Below are positions 32,416-42,819 of a stretch of DNA of 64,000 bases, in pieces. Position 1 is the stretch's first letter, and the number at the start of each line of letters is the position of its first letter. Below the pieces are notes generated by a model that worked only from the letters and a program-made list of their open reading frames with translations, had not been told where the DNA came from and did no database searches. The DNA comes from Caenorhabditis remanei (lineage: Eukaryota; Nematoda; Chromadorea; Rhabditida; Rhabditidae). The DNA lies in NCBI RefSeq assembly GCF_010183535.1, contig NC_071332.1:18290001-18354000 (forward strand). Reading direction: 5' to 3'. Both the position numbers and the translations under genes were made by a program.

Positions 32416-35165
32416 GTTTGGTGAACTGCTTCTCAATAGCTAACAAAACCAACCTTCTCAATTTTCTGGCTGATTTTCACTCTCTTAATATACTGTGCTT
32501 GACGGAAACTAAACTCGATGCATCTTTTCCTGATAGTTTCCTTACGTTTGATGGCCTTTTTAATGTTCTTAGAAAAGACCGTAATAGACACGGTGGGGGA
32601 GTTGCTATCATGATAGCTACGTGCCTCCGTTTCACCCCTGTATCTATCCCTAAAAAATTTACCAAAGTAGAATTATGTGCCGTCGATATCTTTTGCAAGG
32701 GCGCTCAAATTCGTGTTATATGTGCCTATAATCCTAACCACAATTCCATTTCAGACGATCTCTTTATGGCTTTATCGGAACTTCTTTGTACCAAGAACCA
32801 TTGCATTATTCTGGGAGATTTTAACCAACCTCACGTCCAATGGTCGCAAATGAGAGCGACAAAAAAATGCTGTGAAAAAACAGTGTCCTTTATGAGTAAC
32901 AATGGGTTATCTCAACACATCCTTGTGCCTACGCGTTTTAACCCGGATAACATTCTGGACCTTTGTTTCTCAAACACACCTATTGTTGAAGAAGTAAATG
33001 TCGGAGAATTATTTGTTGACCACAGAGTGATTACTGTCCTTCTCAATATAAATATAAACACTAGGTATGACCCTAAAACAGTTCTAAATTTCAGGAAGGC
33101 AAACTACGAAGTCATTAATGGTATTATTGCAAACATGGATTGGACATCTATTTTCTCGTGTATGTCTGTGGAAACAATGTATCAAACATTGTTGAGCATG
33201 CTTCAACAACTAATTCAGTTATACGTACCCCTAGTTACTATTCGTCCTAATGTTATCAAGCACAGCCCTGCCATTCGCAAACTGCAGAAAAAGAAGCTCA
33301 ACATTTGGAGAGCCGAAGGAAACTCGTTGGCGTACAAAGAAGCGTCTGCTATTCTAAAGAATCTGTTAATTATGGAAGAACGAGAATCAGTCGAATCTAA
33401 ACTTGTTGAGGGTTCCTCTAAGGACTTTTATAAGTTTATAAATGCGAAGCTTAAACCAACGGACCAGGTCTCTATTCTCTTGGATGGATGTGAACTGATT
33501 ACTGATGATAAAGCTAAAGCCGAATTCTTTGCATCTTCCTTTGCAAAAGTCTATACCGTTGATAATGGTCAAACGTCTGCTGTGGATCCCATATCAAGTG
33601 CCCAAATGAGTATGTTCTCATTTGAGCCTCACTCAGTGGAAAGGGAACTCTTCAATTTGAAACCCAGAATCAACACCACTCCGGATGGCATCCCGGCCAT
33701 ATTTTTAAAAAATGTGTGCACGGCAGTCGCATTACCTTTATCTATCATCTTCAATGCTTCCGTGTTGACGGGAGTTCTCCCTAAATTTTGGAAAACAGCT
33801 ATCATCAAGCCTATCCATAAGAAAGGACTTCGTACAGATCCTAACAATTTCAGGCCGATCTCTTTGACTTCGTCTATTTGTAAGACTTTGGAGCGATTGA
33901 TTAGAAGGAATTTAGTGAACTATCTAAACTCAAACAACTTAATGAATCCACAACAGTTTGGGTTTAGATCGCGGAGAGGCACTGAGTCTCAGCTCGTTGA
34001 ATATCAAGGGAATATACTGTCACTGTGCAACAAGTACAAATCTTGTTATTCAGTTTACGTAGATTTCCGACGTGCTTTCGACAAAGTCTCTTTCAGTAAA
34101 CTCATCGAAAAACTCAAAAGTTATGGAATTCATTCTAATCTATTAAATTGGTTACAATCGTTTCTGTCCGGTAGGTCTCAGTCGGTTAAAGTCGAAAATG
34201 CCCTTTCCATTCCCTTTGAAGTCAAGTCGGGAGTGCCTCAGGGATCGGTCCTGGGGCCTCTCCTTTTCCTACTATATATTAATGACATTAATGTTAATTT
34301 TCAGTCTCAGGTTCTTCTTTATGCTGATGATCTAAAATTGTTTTCGAACAGGGAAGATTTCATTGCACATGACTTGGAATTACTTCGGATTTGGTGCGAA
34401 AAATGGCAAATGGATGTTGCTCCTGAAAAGTGTAATATCATAAAATTCTCCCATCTCAAATCTAATTCTAATCCAATCGCCAACTGTGCAGTGTTCAACG
34501 GAGCTAATATCCCGCCAGTCACCCAAATCCGTGATCTCGGAATAATTTTCTCGGGAAATCTGGTCTTCAATGCTCATATTAACACCATTGTTGGAAATGC
34601 ACAAAGAAGAATCAACGTTCTCTTCAACATATTGAAACATGCGCCTCTGGAAATTTTCCTTAAATGCTTCATTATATACGCCCGACCATTATTGGAATAC
34701 GGATCTGTAGTCTTTTCTCCAGTCCTTAAAGAACTCGTCAGAAAAATTGAAAATGTTCAGAAGTCGTTCATTTATAGATGCTATAAAAAATTCGGAAAAG
34801 TGTACAATGGATATTTCAATGCAATTCAGGAATGCGGATTCGAATCCTTAGAATATCGAAGACTATTAGCAGATTTATCATTTATTTACAAATGCTTAGT
34901 TACAAAGGACGTCGAAATGCCGAATCATCTGTTCTATACTTATCCGAAGCTGAGCCATTTAAGGAGACACAAATACTATGTCAGAACTACTCTCCCGAAC
35001 AAATATAAATGTTTTTCCCAATATCTATCCATTCGATCCCTTGCTTGTTGGAATTCTCTTCCTGAGAGTATTTTTATCTCTATCCCTACACCTGATTGCT
35101 TTAGAACTCGGCTTCGTGCCCTTCCATTACAAAACTATCTTACTCTTAGCGATCTTAATTACTAG
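32361..35165 (+). CDS. LINE ORF2: endonuclease and reverse transcriptase, about 934 aa
   Basis: The ATG at 32361 is the last before the conserved part; the frame is open further upstream, but that stretch is ORF1 read out of frame. The amino-terminal APE-type endonuclease has LNILCLTETKLD, GGGVAIMI, ILGDFNQPHVQW and a final VDHRVITV. The reverse transcriptase has TPDGIPAIFLK, NNFRPISLTS, VYVDFRRAFDKVS, SGVPQGSVLGPLLFLLYIND and LYADDLKLFS. A carboxy-terminal region of about 250 aa follows. Catalytic aspartates of RT (DFRRAFD, YADD) are present. The overlap with ORF1 suggests translational coupling or frameshifting. Family: CR1/Jockey group. Confidence 0.85.
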   Translation: MGLGSQTQRSKRNQQIKLGLVNCFSIANKTNLLNFLADFHSLNILCLTETKLDASFPDSFLTFDGLFNVLRKDRNRHGGGVAIMIATCLRFTPVSIPKKFTKVELCAVDIFCKGAQIRVICAYNPNHNSISDDLFMALSELLCTKNHCIILGDFNQPHVQWSQMRATKKCCEKTVSFMSNNGLSQHILVPTRFNPDNILDLCFSNTPIVEEVNVGELFVDHRVITVLLNININTRYDPKTVLNFRKANYEVINGIIANMDWTSIFSCMSVETMYQTLLSMLQQLIQLYVPLVTIRPNVIKHSPAIRKLQKKKLNIWRAEGNSLAYKEASAILKNLLIMEERESVESKLVEGSSKDFYKFINAKLKPTDQVSILLDGCELITDDKAKAEFFASSFAKVYTVDNGQTSAVDPISSAQMSMFSFEPHSVERELFNLKPRINTTPDGIPAIFLKNVCTAVALPLSIIFNASVLTGVLPKFWKTAIIKPIHKKGLRTDPNNFRPISLTSSICKTLERLIRRNLVNYLNSNNLMNPQQFGFRSRRGTESQLVEYQGNILSLCNKYKSCYSVYVDFRRAFDKVSFSKLIEKLKSYGIHSNLLNWLQSFLSGRSQSVKVENALSIPFEVKSGVPQGSVLGPLLFLLYINDINVNFQSQVLLYADDLKLFSNREDFIAHDLELLRIWCEKWQMDVAPEKCNIIKFSHLKSNSNPIANCAVFNGANIPPVTQIRDLGIIFSGNLVFNAHINTIVGNAQRRINVLFNILKHAPLEIFLKCFIIYARPLLEYGSVVFSPVLKELVRKIENVQKSFIYRCYKKFGKVYNGYFNAIQECGFESLEYRRLLADLSFIYKCLVTKDVEMPNHLFYTYPKLSHLRRHKYYVRTTLPNKYKCFSQYLSIRSLACWNSLPESIFISIPTPDCFRTRLRALPLQNYLTLSDLNY

Positions 35166-36598
35166 TTCTTATCTGCTCAGCTCTCTACCCTTGTCTCATA
35201 CCCTCTCTCCCACCGTATTGTATTCACCACTCATCACATTCCGTTTTCTTGCCTCATTACCCAACAAAACAGCCCGGTCTCTTCTACGTATCCTTCTTAC
35301 TCTATCCTTGTATTATTATCTTCTGCAATTGTTCCCGACCATCCACCACCCTACATAAACCTCAAAGGTGATCGGAGTAGGAATGCGAAGTAGCTTTAGG
35401 ATTCTCACAGCAATCCACTTGGACACCTTGTCTAAGGCTCTGAGCACCCAAAAGCGAAGGCATAATATCTCTCAAAGTAGCTCTGTTGTTGGGTCGGCCG
35501 CTGCCAGGCTTCCCCTACCAACGAGTGAAATGATTGTCTCAGACGTTGTCTTACCTTCCTCCGGTAAAATCGCCCTATTTCTTCTCCATACAATCTCATT
35601 AACTGGTGGTCTGGCCCAATTGCTCATTATCTACGCCCCCTCGCTTCCTATATTATTTATCTTCTACCATTCCTTCATTCTTCTTCCTATCTGTTTAAAT
35701 CTTCTATAATTATCGTACAGTTTACATTCTTCTTAGCCCCTTCACCTCTATTCATGTATTTCTCCGGTTATCTCCCTTTTACTGGTGTAGCATAAGTGGC
35801 ATGTTCCCTCCTACAATAAATAAATACAATACAATACTTCTTCAACATCAGCGCTCTCTACATAATCTTCGAAAGAAGATTCTTTTGTGAGTTCAGAAAT
35901 TAAAAAGTTTTTTGGTAATTTCGTTCATTTTACAGCAAAATTCGCTGAGTGGACAACGATGGACAGCAGCGGGGCAGAAAACAACGAGGACTTTTTCCAC
36001 TTTCATTGCAATGGATTTTCGACTAATTTCTAATTTTTATTTTCTGTATTATGTTCTATATTTTTTGTACATTTCGATTGTAAAAACTCTTGTTTTTTAT
36101 TTAAATAAATTTACTATTTCTTTTTTTACCTAAACAGTTTTCAAATGTTATGACTAGTTACACAAGATTTCACACTAATCTAATGAGACGGCGCATTAAT
36201 CTTACAAGATTGCTCATCAATCTAATTAGACGCGGCATTAATCTAATCATGCCAATATTCAAGCTAATCTGACTTATGCCGCGTCTAATTAGATTAATAT
36301 TGATTAACACATTGATCATTATCAATTAATTTTATATTTCTGGGAGATCTTTGAAGTTTTCGATAAAAAGTGTGCGGCGCTCCAATGTTTGCTGTCTTAA
36401 AATGAGTTTTGAAGTAAAATCGAGGTCTCAATTTCAGAGATGTACACAAATTGTTTTAGCATGAATGAATTGATGAAGCGCAAAACAAAGAAGCAAATGA
36501 CTTTTGTGAAATTAGACATTTTTTGACATGGACCTCGCTGACTGTGCGGGTCTAACGCTTTGTGATTAAAAAACTCATTATTTCACAAAACCAAAAAT

Positions 36599-37886
36599 TT
36601 AACAAATCTTATTAACAGTGATAAAAGTTCTATAAATTTCGAAAACAAGAAATCCGTCAACTCCGTCTATCAGGTGACGATAAGTCATGTGCCAGTGATT
36701 TTCATCGTGATGGGCGGTTCCGAGAGCTCTTCCAACACTGACAACATCAAAATCTCTATCACCGGATAGAATGCAACAGGTTTTGAAATTGGCGGATTTC
36801 GAGAGTGCCTGAATTGAAAATTGAATAAAAGTTGTCAATGGAGCGCACTTACATCTCTCAATCGGACAATTTTCGAAGCGGAAATCGAAATAATTCGAAT
36901 TTCGAAAGAGTCGAAATGATGGAAATAGTCGAGATGGGTGGAATCGAAAACTCCAAAATCTCGAAGTGACACATTTTTCACTTTTCTGAAATATTCCATT
37001 TCGAAAAACGAGTGAACTCTTCCATCGTGCTCTGAGCATTGTATCTCGAAATTTCCCAACTTTTTCGAATCGAAAAACTTCAAAATCGATGAGGCTTGAG
37101 ATGTATAAAACGTTTTAATATAAACAGATTTTGCCAAGAATATCGACTTTTTGAAAATCGAATGAAACAATTCGACATCTTCTTTTTCACTTATCAAGTT
37201 GAGATATAATCTGATTTCTTGAATTTCCGCATTTTCAGAAAACAATTTCAATTCTTCGAATGCGTCTATCAGGTGATCAGTTTTATCGAATGTTTGGACA
37301 ATTCCATCCGCGTCCAATTTTACAAAATTGTCTCCAATATAAATGTCGAGTAGATCATATTCCAATTTCGTCGATGGTGGTGTCTTAGGGAGCGGATCCG
37401 GATTTTCTCTGAAATCTACAATTTACATTTGAATATTTTTTGAAAACTCACTTTTTCTTATTCCCAGCATCCCAATAACACTCAAAATCTTCCATTTTCA
37501 CAAAATCACTTTTAATTGTATCGCAGAAATCCTTGTGAGCGTCCACAAATGATTGAGATTGAGCATTTTCGTATAGAATACATGCACGAAGAGTTGTCGG
37601 ATCATTCTTCAGAATATCGACCAATTTTTGATTTTTTGATATTCTGAAAATAGAAAAAATAATTATTTTTTAAAGGAAATTAGCTGAAATACCCTCTATT
37701 ATAGTTAATATCCAAATTTCCGCGGAGAAATTGAGAGAAATAATAGCTGAAACTTTCGAAATCCACCGAATCGCTTCCGAAAACTGCACAGAACTTTTGA
37801 TAGGCTTCTTGACAAGAATTTCGTTTGTGAAGTTGATAAATTATACAAGCACCGATAGCAGTTGGATTATTCTTCGGAATTTCCAT
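36599..37886 (-). CDS. FTH-domain protein with two HTH_48 domains and no visible F-box, 383 aa
   Basis: Exons 37693-37886, 37452-37643, 36853-37408 and 36599-36808 total 1152 nt in frame. Exon 1 is an HTH_48 domain (NNPTAIGACIIYQLHKR...NYNRG). Exon 2 starts with a second, diverged copy (KNDPTTLRACILYENAQ...FCDTIKSDF). Exon 3 goes straight into FTH sequence, ending SISASKIVRLRD, and exon 4 is the FTH tail. The 84-nt F-box exon found between HTH_48 and FTH in the sister genes is absent, so the protein may not join an SCF complex. The conserved GCGGACAAT motif lies at 37965-38007 upstream. A start two codons into the clone (MEIPKNN) matches the family MSEFLKNN. Confidence 0.82.
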
Positions 37887-37964
37887 AGTTTCTCTGAAAA
37901 ATTGGACTTAATTTTAATTAAAATCATTAAAATGAAAGAAAGTGAAAATTGAGGCTGAGCAATA

Positions 37965-38007
37965 TGCGTGATGTGTGGCGCATTGTCCGCAAACACCAAT
38001 GCGGACT
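37965..38007 (-). promoter_or_regulatory. Conserved TTGCGGACAAT motif upstream of the FTH gene at 36599-37886
   Basis: In gene orientation it reads GTCCGCATTGGTGTTTGCGG followed by ACAATGCGCCACACATCACG. GTCCGCA and TGCGGAC can pair as a hairpin. The same stretch lies at 53127-53170 and, shorter, at 58806-58844 and 18478-18515. Confidence 0.55.
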
Positions 38008-38930
38008 TTGAGAAGTATAGTACCCTGGGAATAAATGAGATAAGCTATTACTCAACAGTGTTGTCGGGAATTCCGATTTCCGGATAAGAAAATGTTCACT
38101 TCCCGATATCTCTGCTATTTAACAAATGCGTTTATTCGAGAGAACAATGTGTTAACAAAAAGTAATAGAAAAATGTAGCTAATTATTATCGATAGTCGCG
38201 GAAATAGAGTTAAACGTAAATATCAGACACTAACTGGGGGTAATGCAATCGCGCCCCGTTGCACCACCCGCACACCCACACCACACATATAGGGACCTGC
38301 CGCACCATCTTGCACAGGTGAATCGCGACTCATGAATAATACATTGCTGACATGTAATAAACGAATAAAAGACAAGTGGCGAAAGAAATAGGCGAATAAT
38401 TGATGTGCTCGCGAAACTGTATCTACAGACGTATAATTGACGTATAAATGGCAAGTCGCGAAAAGGTGTCACTCAGTTATTTTTTGAGACTTTTTTCGAG
38501 CTTTATATTGGTTTTTGTTTCTGTCTTTGAGTTTTTTTGTGGTTTTTCGTGTTTTTTTTCTGCAATTCAGAAGAGATTATCATGCCTCGATCCAATTACA
38601 AGTTGTTTCAATCATCGGAAATGGAAGGTTGGTCTGTAAAATGTGAAATGTGTTACCATAAAAGAGCTTTCAGAAGATCTTCTGAACGTCGAGAATTATG
38701 ATCACATGGAAGAGGAATCTCAAAGTTCAGAAAATAGTTCTGATATTTCTGAAGTACAATCAGTGGAAATCGATAGAGATATAAATATGGATTATGGAGA
38801 GGAGATTTCTGATAACAATGGATATGAAGTTCTCGAAGGCACCGAGACAGTGTCAGGTATCAAAAATTTGGGTTCAATTATTTTATTAAAAGTAGACACA
38901 ATAGAATAGTGGATGAGTTTCAGAAATGAA

Positions 38931-41900
38931 AAAAATGTTAATGTTACAAACGCTACGTTTGTATACTTTAAACGTGTACATTCCTCGAGGTTACACGCAT
39001 TTTATTAATTCTATTTTTTCATTGACCTTGCCTTTTTATCATGCCATGTCAAGGTCAATGTTATTCTGAACTTTCACTAAAAAGCTCAGTTCTGATTTTC
39101 CCTTGCTCCACGATTACCGCAATAAAGAGTATAACTATAACCCCGTCTTCTACGACATAAAGATGGCGGACACTACAACTGGCGATCAGATAAAGCAACT
39201 CACTGAGCAAATCAACGCTCTAGTAGGAGTCGTAAGTACTCTAGCAAAAAATCAAGCCCAATTCCAAAATTCCGGTAACACCGAAACCTCAACCACCACC
39301 ACCAATGACACAAAAATCTTCGACTCAATTTGCGCCCGAATCCCAATGTTTGTGTATGACGCAGAAGAAGAGAAGACATTCGATAACTGGTACACACGGT
39401 ATGAGGAAGTCATCATAAAGGATGGAGCATCGCTCGCAGAGGACCTCAAAACCCGGATTGTCCTGTCAAAGTTAGGCCAGAAGGACTACGCGTTGTACAC
39501 GAACCGATGCTTGCCGAAACTACCGAATGAAATCAGTTACACTGACACCATTAAAAATCTGAAAGCTCTATTCAAATCGACGACGTCAATATTCAGGAAG
39601 CGTCAGGAGTTCTTACGAACAGAGTTCGGCGGAGGAAGCTTAGAAGAATACACTGGGACAGTTCTTCGAAGATTTGCCACATCAGAGTTCAAAAAAATGA
39701 CCGACGAGCAAACATGTGCAATGGTATGGATAGCAGGGATGCGGGACCCATCCTATCAAGACATCCGAGCAAGAGCACTCCAAGTTCTCGAGCAAAAGCC
39801 AAATCTGACACTTCTGGAGTTGGAAAGTGATGTCAAGCGACTACTGGATATCCGTGCCGACGCGAGAGCTGTGGGAGGATCCGTTACAACGACATCGGAC
39901 GTGAATGCGGTGCAGAAGTTCCAAAAATCCAAGAAAAACACTCCGGAGAAGAAAGATAGCAAACAACCACCATCTGCATGTTATCGATGTGGAGGGAATC
40001 ATTGGGTGCGAGATTGTGAACATAAAAAGGTGACATGTAGTTATTGTAAAAAACCAGGTCACTTAGAGAAATGTTGCAGAAGCAAGAATCGGGAAAACAA
40101 GTCTCCAAAAGTCAAGACGGTCTACATCGGGGCCGCATCGATCGATGGCGCAGAGCGAATCTATCGACAAGTACAAATTAATGGTCATTATGTGAAAATG
40201 CTTCTGGATACCGGTGCTGACATCACGCTGCTCAGTCGAAATGATTGGACTACTCTGGGAAGACCAAGACTGGAAAAACCCGCCATCAAAGTCAAATCTG
40301 CCACACACGAGCCGGTGAAAATATTCGGATCCCTCCATTGCAAATACATGATGAATGGAAGACAAGAATCTGGAGTGGCATTCGTATCAAATACAGACAC
40401 TTTACTCGGAAGAGACTGGATTTCAAAAGATAAAGAGTTGTGGAAGTTCCTTCAAAATTCTGAAAAGATTAACCGCGTCTCTGTCACCGAACCAGCATGC
40501 AACTACCTGGGCGGGACAAGGGAACGGTTGATCGAAGCGATTGGAACCAAATACAAGGAAATAATGAAACCAGGACTCGGAAAGTGTACGAAGACCAAAG
40601 CAACCCTGACACTGAAGCCAAATGCTAGACCCATATTCCGGAAGGCGCGCCCCGTGACGTATTCTGCTCTTCCAATGGTCTCAACTGAAATCGAACGACT
40701 GAATCAAACCGGCGTCATTTCCCCAGTCGACCATTCCGAATGGGCCGCTCCAGTCGTTGCAGTAAAGAAAAAGAATGGTTCCATCAGACTATGCGCAGAT
40801 TTCTCTACTGGATTAAATGATGCCATTGAGTCCAATAACCATCCGTTGCCCACTGCGGACGACATATTTGCTAAACTAAATGGTGGTAATTTTTTCACGC
40901 AAATCGATCTCGCCGAAGCATATTTACAGGTTGAAATGGATCCGGACTCGCAGAAGCTTCTGGTCATCAACACACACCTGGGCCTCTTCACATATAATCG
41001 CCTCCCATTTGGAGTCAAGTCAGCACCAGGAATTTTTCAACAAATCATGGATACTATGCTGAATGGCTTGGAAGGAGTGTCCACCTACTTGGATGACATC
41101 ATTATTTGTGGATCTACCATAGAGGAACACAATGAGAGAGTGTTTAAAGTATTTGGGCGTATTCAAGAGTATGGATTCCGGATCAAGATGGAAAAATGTT
41201 CATTCCTTATGGAAGAAATCAAGTTCCTTGGCTTCATTATCAACAAGCAAGGACGACGTCCCGATCCAGAGAAAGTACTACACATCAAGAATATGCCGGA
41301 ACCCACTAACGTGAGTCAAGTTAAGTCTTTCCTGGGACTTATCCAATTTTATGGGCAATTCGTAAAACAACTTTTCCGATTACGCCAACCCTTGGACAAT
41401 CTCACTGCCAAAGACACTGATTTCAAATGGACTCTGGAATGCCAAAAGTCATTCGATACAATCAAGGAGATCCTGCAATCGGACCTACTGCTGACTCACT
41501 ACAATCCCAACTTGCCAATCATTGTGGCTGCGGACGCATCTCAATACGGAATTGGAGCAACCATCTCTCACCGATTTCCGGACGGAACCGAAAAGACCAT
41601 ATACCACATCAGCAAGACTCTGTCAAAAACCCAGCGGAACTACAGTCAGATCGAGAAAGAGGGTTTTGGTCTCATCACCGCCGTCACCAAATTTCACAAA
41701 TTTATCCACGGGAGAAAATTCACTTTGCGAACCGATCACAAACCGCTACTAACTATATTCGGAGGAAAGAAAGGAGTACCTGTTTACACTGCAAATCGTC
41801 TTCAACGATGGGCTACAATCCTATTGAATTATGATTTCGACATCGAATACATCAACACCAAAGATTTTGGACAAGTGGATGCGCTGTCCAGACTGATTGA

Positions 41901-42819
41901 TGAGCAGAATGCCGAGAAAGCACCAGAAGACTTCGTTATTGCACAAGTGGAACTGGATCCTGTCGACCAACTTTCCCAAAATCTCGAGTTCTTACCTATA
42001 ACTGCCAAAACTATTTCATTCCAGACCGGTAAAGACACCATCCTGACAGATGTCCTCAACTCCTTGAAATCTGGTAAATGGCCCAAAAGTGAAAAAGGAA
42101 CCGAAATGTGGAACATGTGTAATCGGAAGGACGAATTCTCAATTGTCAACGACTGCATCGTGCTGGGCGAAAGAGTAGTGATCCCCACAGTTTTGCGACA
42201 AAAGGTCCTGAAGACACTCCACCGTGCCCACCCTGGAATCGTGAGAATGAAAATGTTGGCAAGAAGTTACGTATACTGGCCGGGTATCGACAAAGACATC
42301 GAAAAAGTGGTCAAATCGTGTGATGAATGTGCCTCCGCCGCCAAGAATCCAGTCAAAAATCGTTTATACTCATGGCCAATTCCAAAGAAACCATTCGAAC
42401 GTGTTCATGTTGACTTTGCTGGACCGGTAGACGGTATGTATTACCTTGTTTTTGTAGACTCGTTTTCGAAGTGGCCTGAAGTCTATGCTACAACTTCGAC
42501 TACCCCCGCAGCTACTATCAAGATATTGGCAAAAGTTTTCGGACAGTTCGGGAATCCAGAGACGCTAGTCACCGATAATGGTCCTCAGTTCACGTCACAA
42601 ACGTTCCAAGAATTCACGGCAGCCAATGGTATCACTCATGTCCGCTCTCCACCGTATCATCCTCAATCGAATGGTCAAGCCGAGAGATTTGTGGACACTT
42701 TGAAACGAGCTTTATGCAAGTTACAGTTAACTACAGTACCTACCTCTACACTTTTGTTCGTAGCTTCCGAGTGTCTCTCTCGCTTATCTAACCGAGGTTT
42801 GAATATAGTGGTAGTATGA
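38931..42819 (+). mobile_element. Ty3/gypsy-type LTR retrotransposon, 3' truncated
   Basis: One gag-pol frame (39163-42819) with the domain order gag, protease, reverse transcriptase, RNase H, integrase identifies the group. The 38931-39160 stretch begins TTAATGTTACAAACG and could be 5' LTR and leader, but no matching 3' copy exists. The integrase is cut short at about 42720 and the last 100 bp are non-homologous. No target duplication was found. The boundaries are therefore approximate. Confidence 0.7.
39163..42819 (+). CDS. Ty3/gypsy gag-pol polyprotein, about 1218 codons
   Basis: The start is placed at MADTTTGDQ because upstream codons look like leader. Gag ends with two zinc knuckles (CYRCGGNHWVRDC, CSYCKKPGHLEKCC). 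Protease has LLDTGADITLL. RT has LNDAIESNNHPLP, QIDLAEAYLQV and TYLDDIIICG. RNase H has ADASQYGIGATIS and RTDHKPLL. Integrase has the H-H-C-C part (LHRAHPGIVRMK, CDECASAAK) and the catalytic D and D (DFAGPVDG, TDNGPQFTS), with PPYHPQSNGQAER carrying the following region. The frame then leaves integrase homology at about 42720, so the carboxy end is missing. All catalytic residues that can be seen are intact. Confidence 0.88.
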   Translation: MADTTTGDQIKQLTEQINALVGVVSTLAKNQAQFQNSGNTETSTTTTNDTKIFDSICARIPMFVYDAEEEKTFDNWYTRYEEVIIKDGASLAEDLKTRIVLSKLGQKDYALYTNRCLPKLPNEISYTDTIKNLKALFKSTTSIFRKRQEFLRTEFGGGSLEEYTGTVLRRFATSEFKKMTDEQTCAMVWIAGMRDPSYQDIRARALQVLEQKPNLTLLELESDVKRLLDIRADARAVGGSVTTTSDVNAVQKFQKSKKNTPEKKDSKQPPSACYRCGGNHWVRDCEHKKVTCSYCKKPGHLEKCCRSKNRENKSPKVKTVYIGAASIDGAERIYRQVQINGHYVKMLLDTGADITLLSRNDWTTLGRPRLEKPAIKVKSATHEPVKIFGSLHCKYMMNGRQESGVAFVSNTDTLLGRDWISKDKELWKFLQNSEKINRVSVTEPACNYLGGTRERLIEAIGTKYKEIMKPGLGKCTKTKATLTLKPNARPIFRKARPVTYSALPMVSTEIERLNQTGVISPVDHSEWAAPVVAVKKKNGSIRLCADFSTGLNDAIESNNHPLPTADDIFAKLNGGNFFTQIDLAEAYLQVEMDPDSQKLLVINTHLGLFTYNRLPFGVKSAPGIFQQIMDTMLNGLEGVSTYLDDIIICGSTIEEHNERVFKVFGRIQEYGFRIKMEKCSFLMEEIKFLGFIINKQGRRPDPEKVLHIKNMPEPTNVSQVKSFLGLIQFYGQFVKQLFRLRQPLDNLTAKDTDFKWTLECQKSFDTIKEILQSDLLLTHYNPNLPIIVAADASQYGIGATISHRFPDGTEKTIYHISKTLSKTQRNYSQIEKEGFGLITAVTKFHKFIHGRKFTLRTDHKPLLTIFGGKKGVPVYTANRLQRWATILLNYDFDIEYINTKDFGQVDALSRLIDEQNAEKAPEDFVIAQVELDPVDQLSQNLEFLPITAKTISFQTGKDTILTDVLNSLKSGKWPKSEKGTEMWNMCNRKDEFSIVNDCIVLGERVVIPTVLRQKVLKTLHRAHPGIVRMKMLARSYVYWPGIDKDIEKVVKSCDECASAAKNPVKNRLYSWPIPKKPFERVHVDFAGPVDGMYYLVFVDSFSKWPEVYATTSTTPAATIKILAKVFGQFGNPETLVTDNGPQFTSQTFQEFTAANGITHVRSPPYHPQSNGQAERFVDTLKRALCKLQLTTVPTSTLLFVASECLSRLSNRGLNIVVV

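Larger units (their letters stand above)
31400..35838 (+). mobile_element. CR1/Jockey-like non-LTR retrotransposon, near full length
   Basis: It has two overlapping open frames (31504-32415, 32361-35165), a 670-bp 3' region and an A-rich simple tail AATAAATACAATACAATAC at 35817-35838. There is no RNase H domain. Both frames are open, so it may be recently active. The 5' boundary is uncertain because no target duplication could be fixed. Confidence 0.8.
30963..36301 (+). mobile_element. Decayed relative of the CACTA-like element at 1775-6302, carrying a LINE
   Basis: The left end CTCAGGCAACTCAATATTAG and about 110 following bases match 1775-1890. The right end (36163-36301) matches 6145-6292, including the ATCTAATTAGA repeats, but lacks the last 10 bp. 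Between them only short leftovers flank a LINE inserted at about 31.4-35.84 kb: 31070-31390 (an open frame starting MSRKSKIVANSF at 31152) and 35839-36160. No transposase is left, so it is a dead or non-autonomous derivative. Confidence 0.75.

Noticed and set aside
34978..35709. Hydrophobic open frames after the LINE ORF2
   Set aside because: They lie in the pyrimidine-rich 3' region of the LINE and have no family-like composition or splice context.
38931..42819. Pair of long terminal repeats for the Ty3/gypsy element
   Set aside because: The 5' and 3' flanking stretches were compared and share no alignable repeat, so no LTR pair is annotated.
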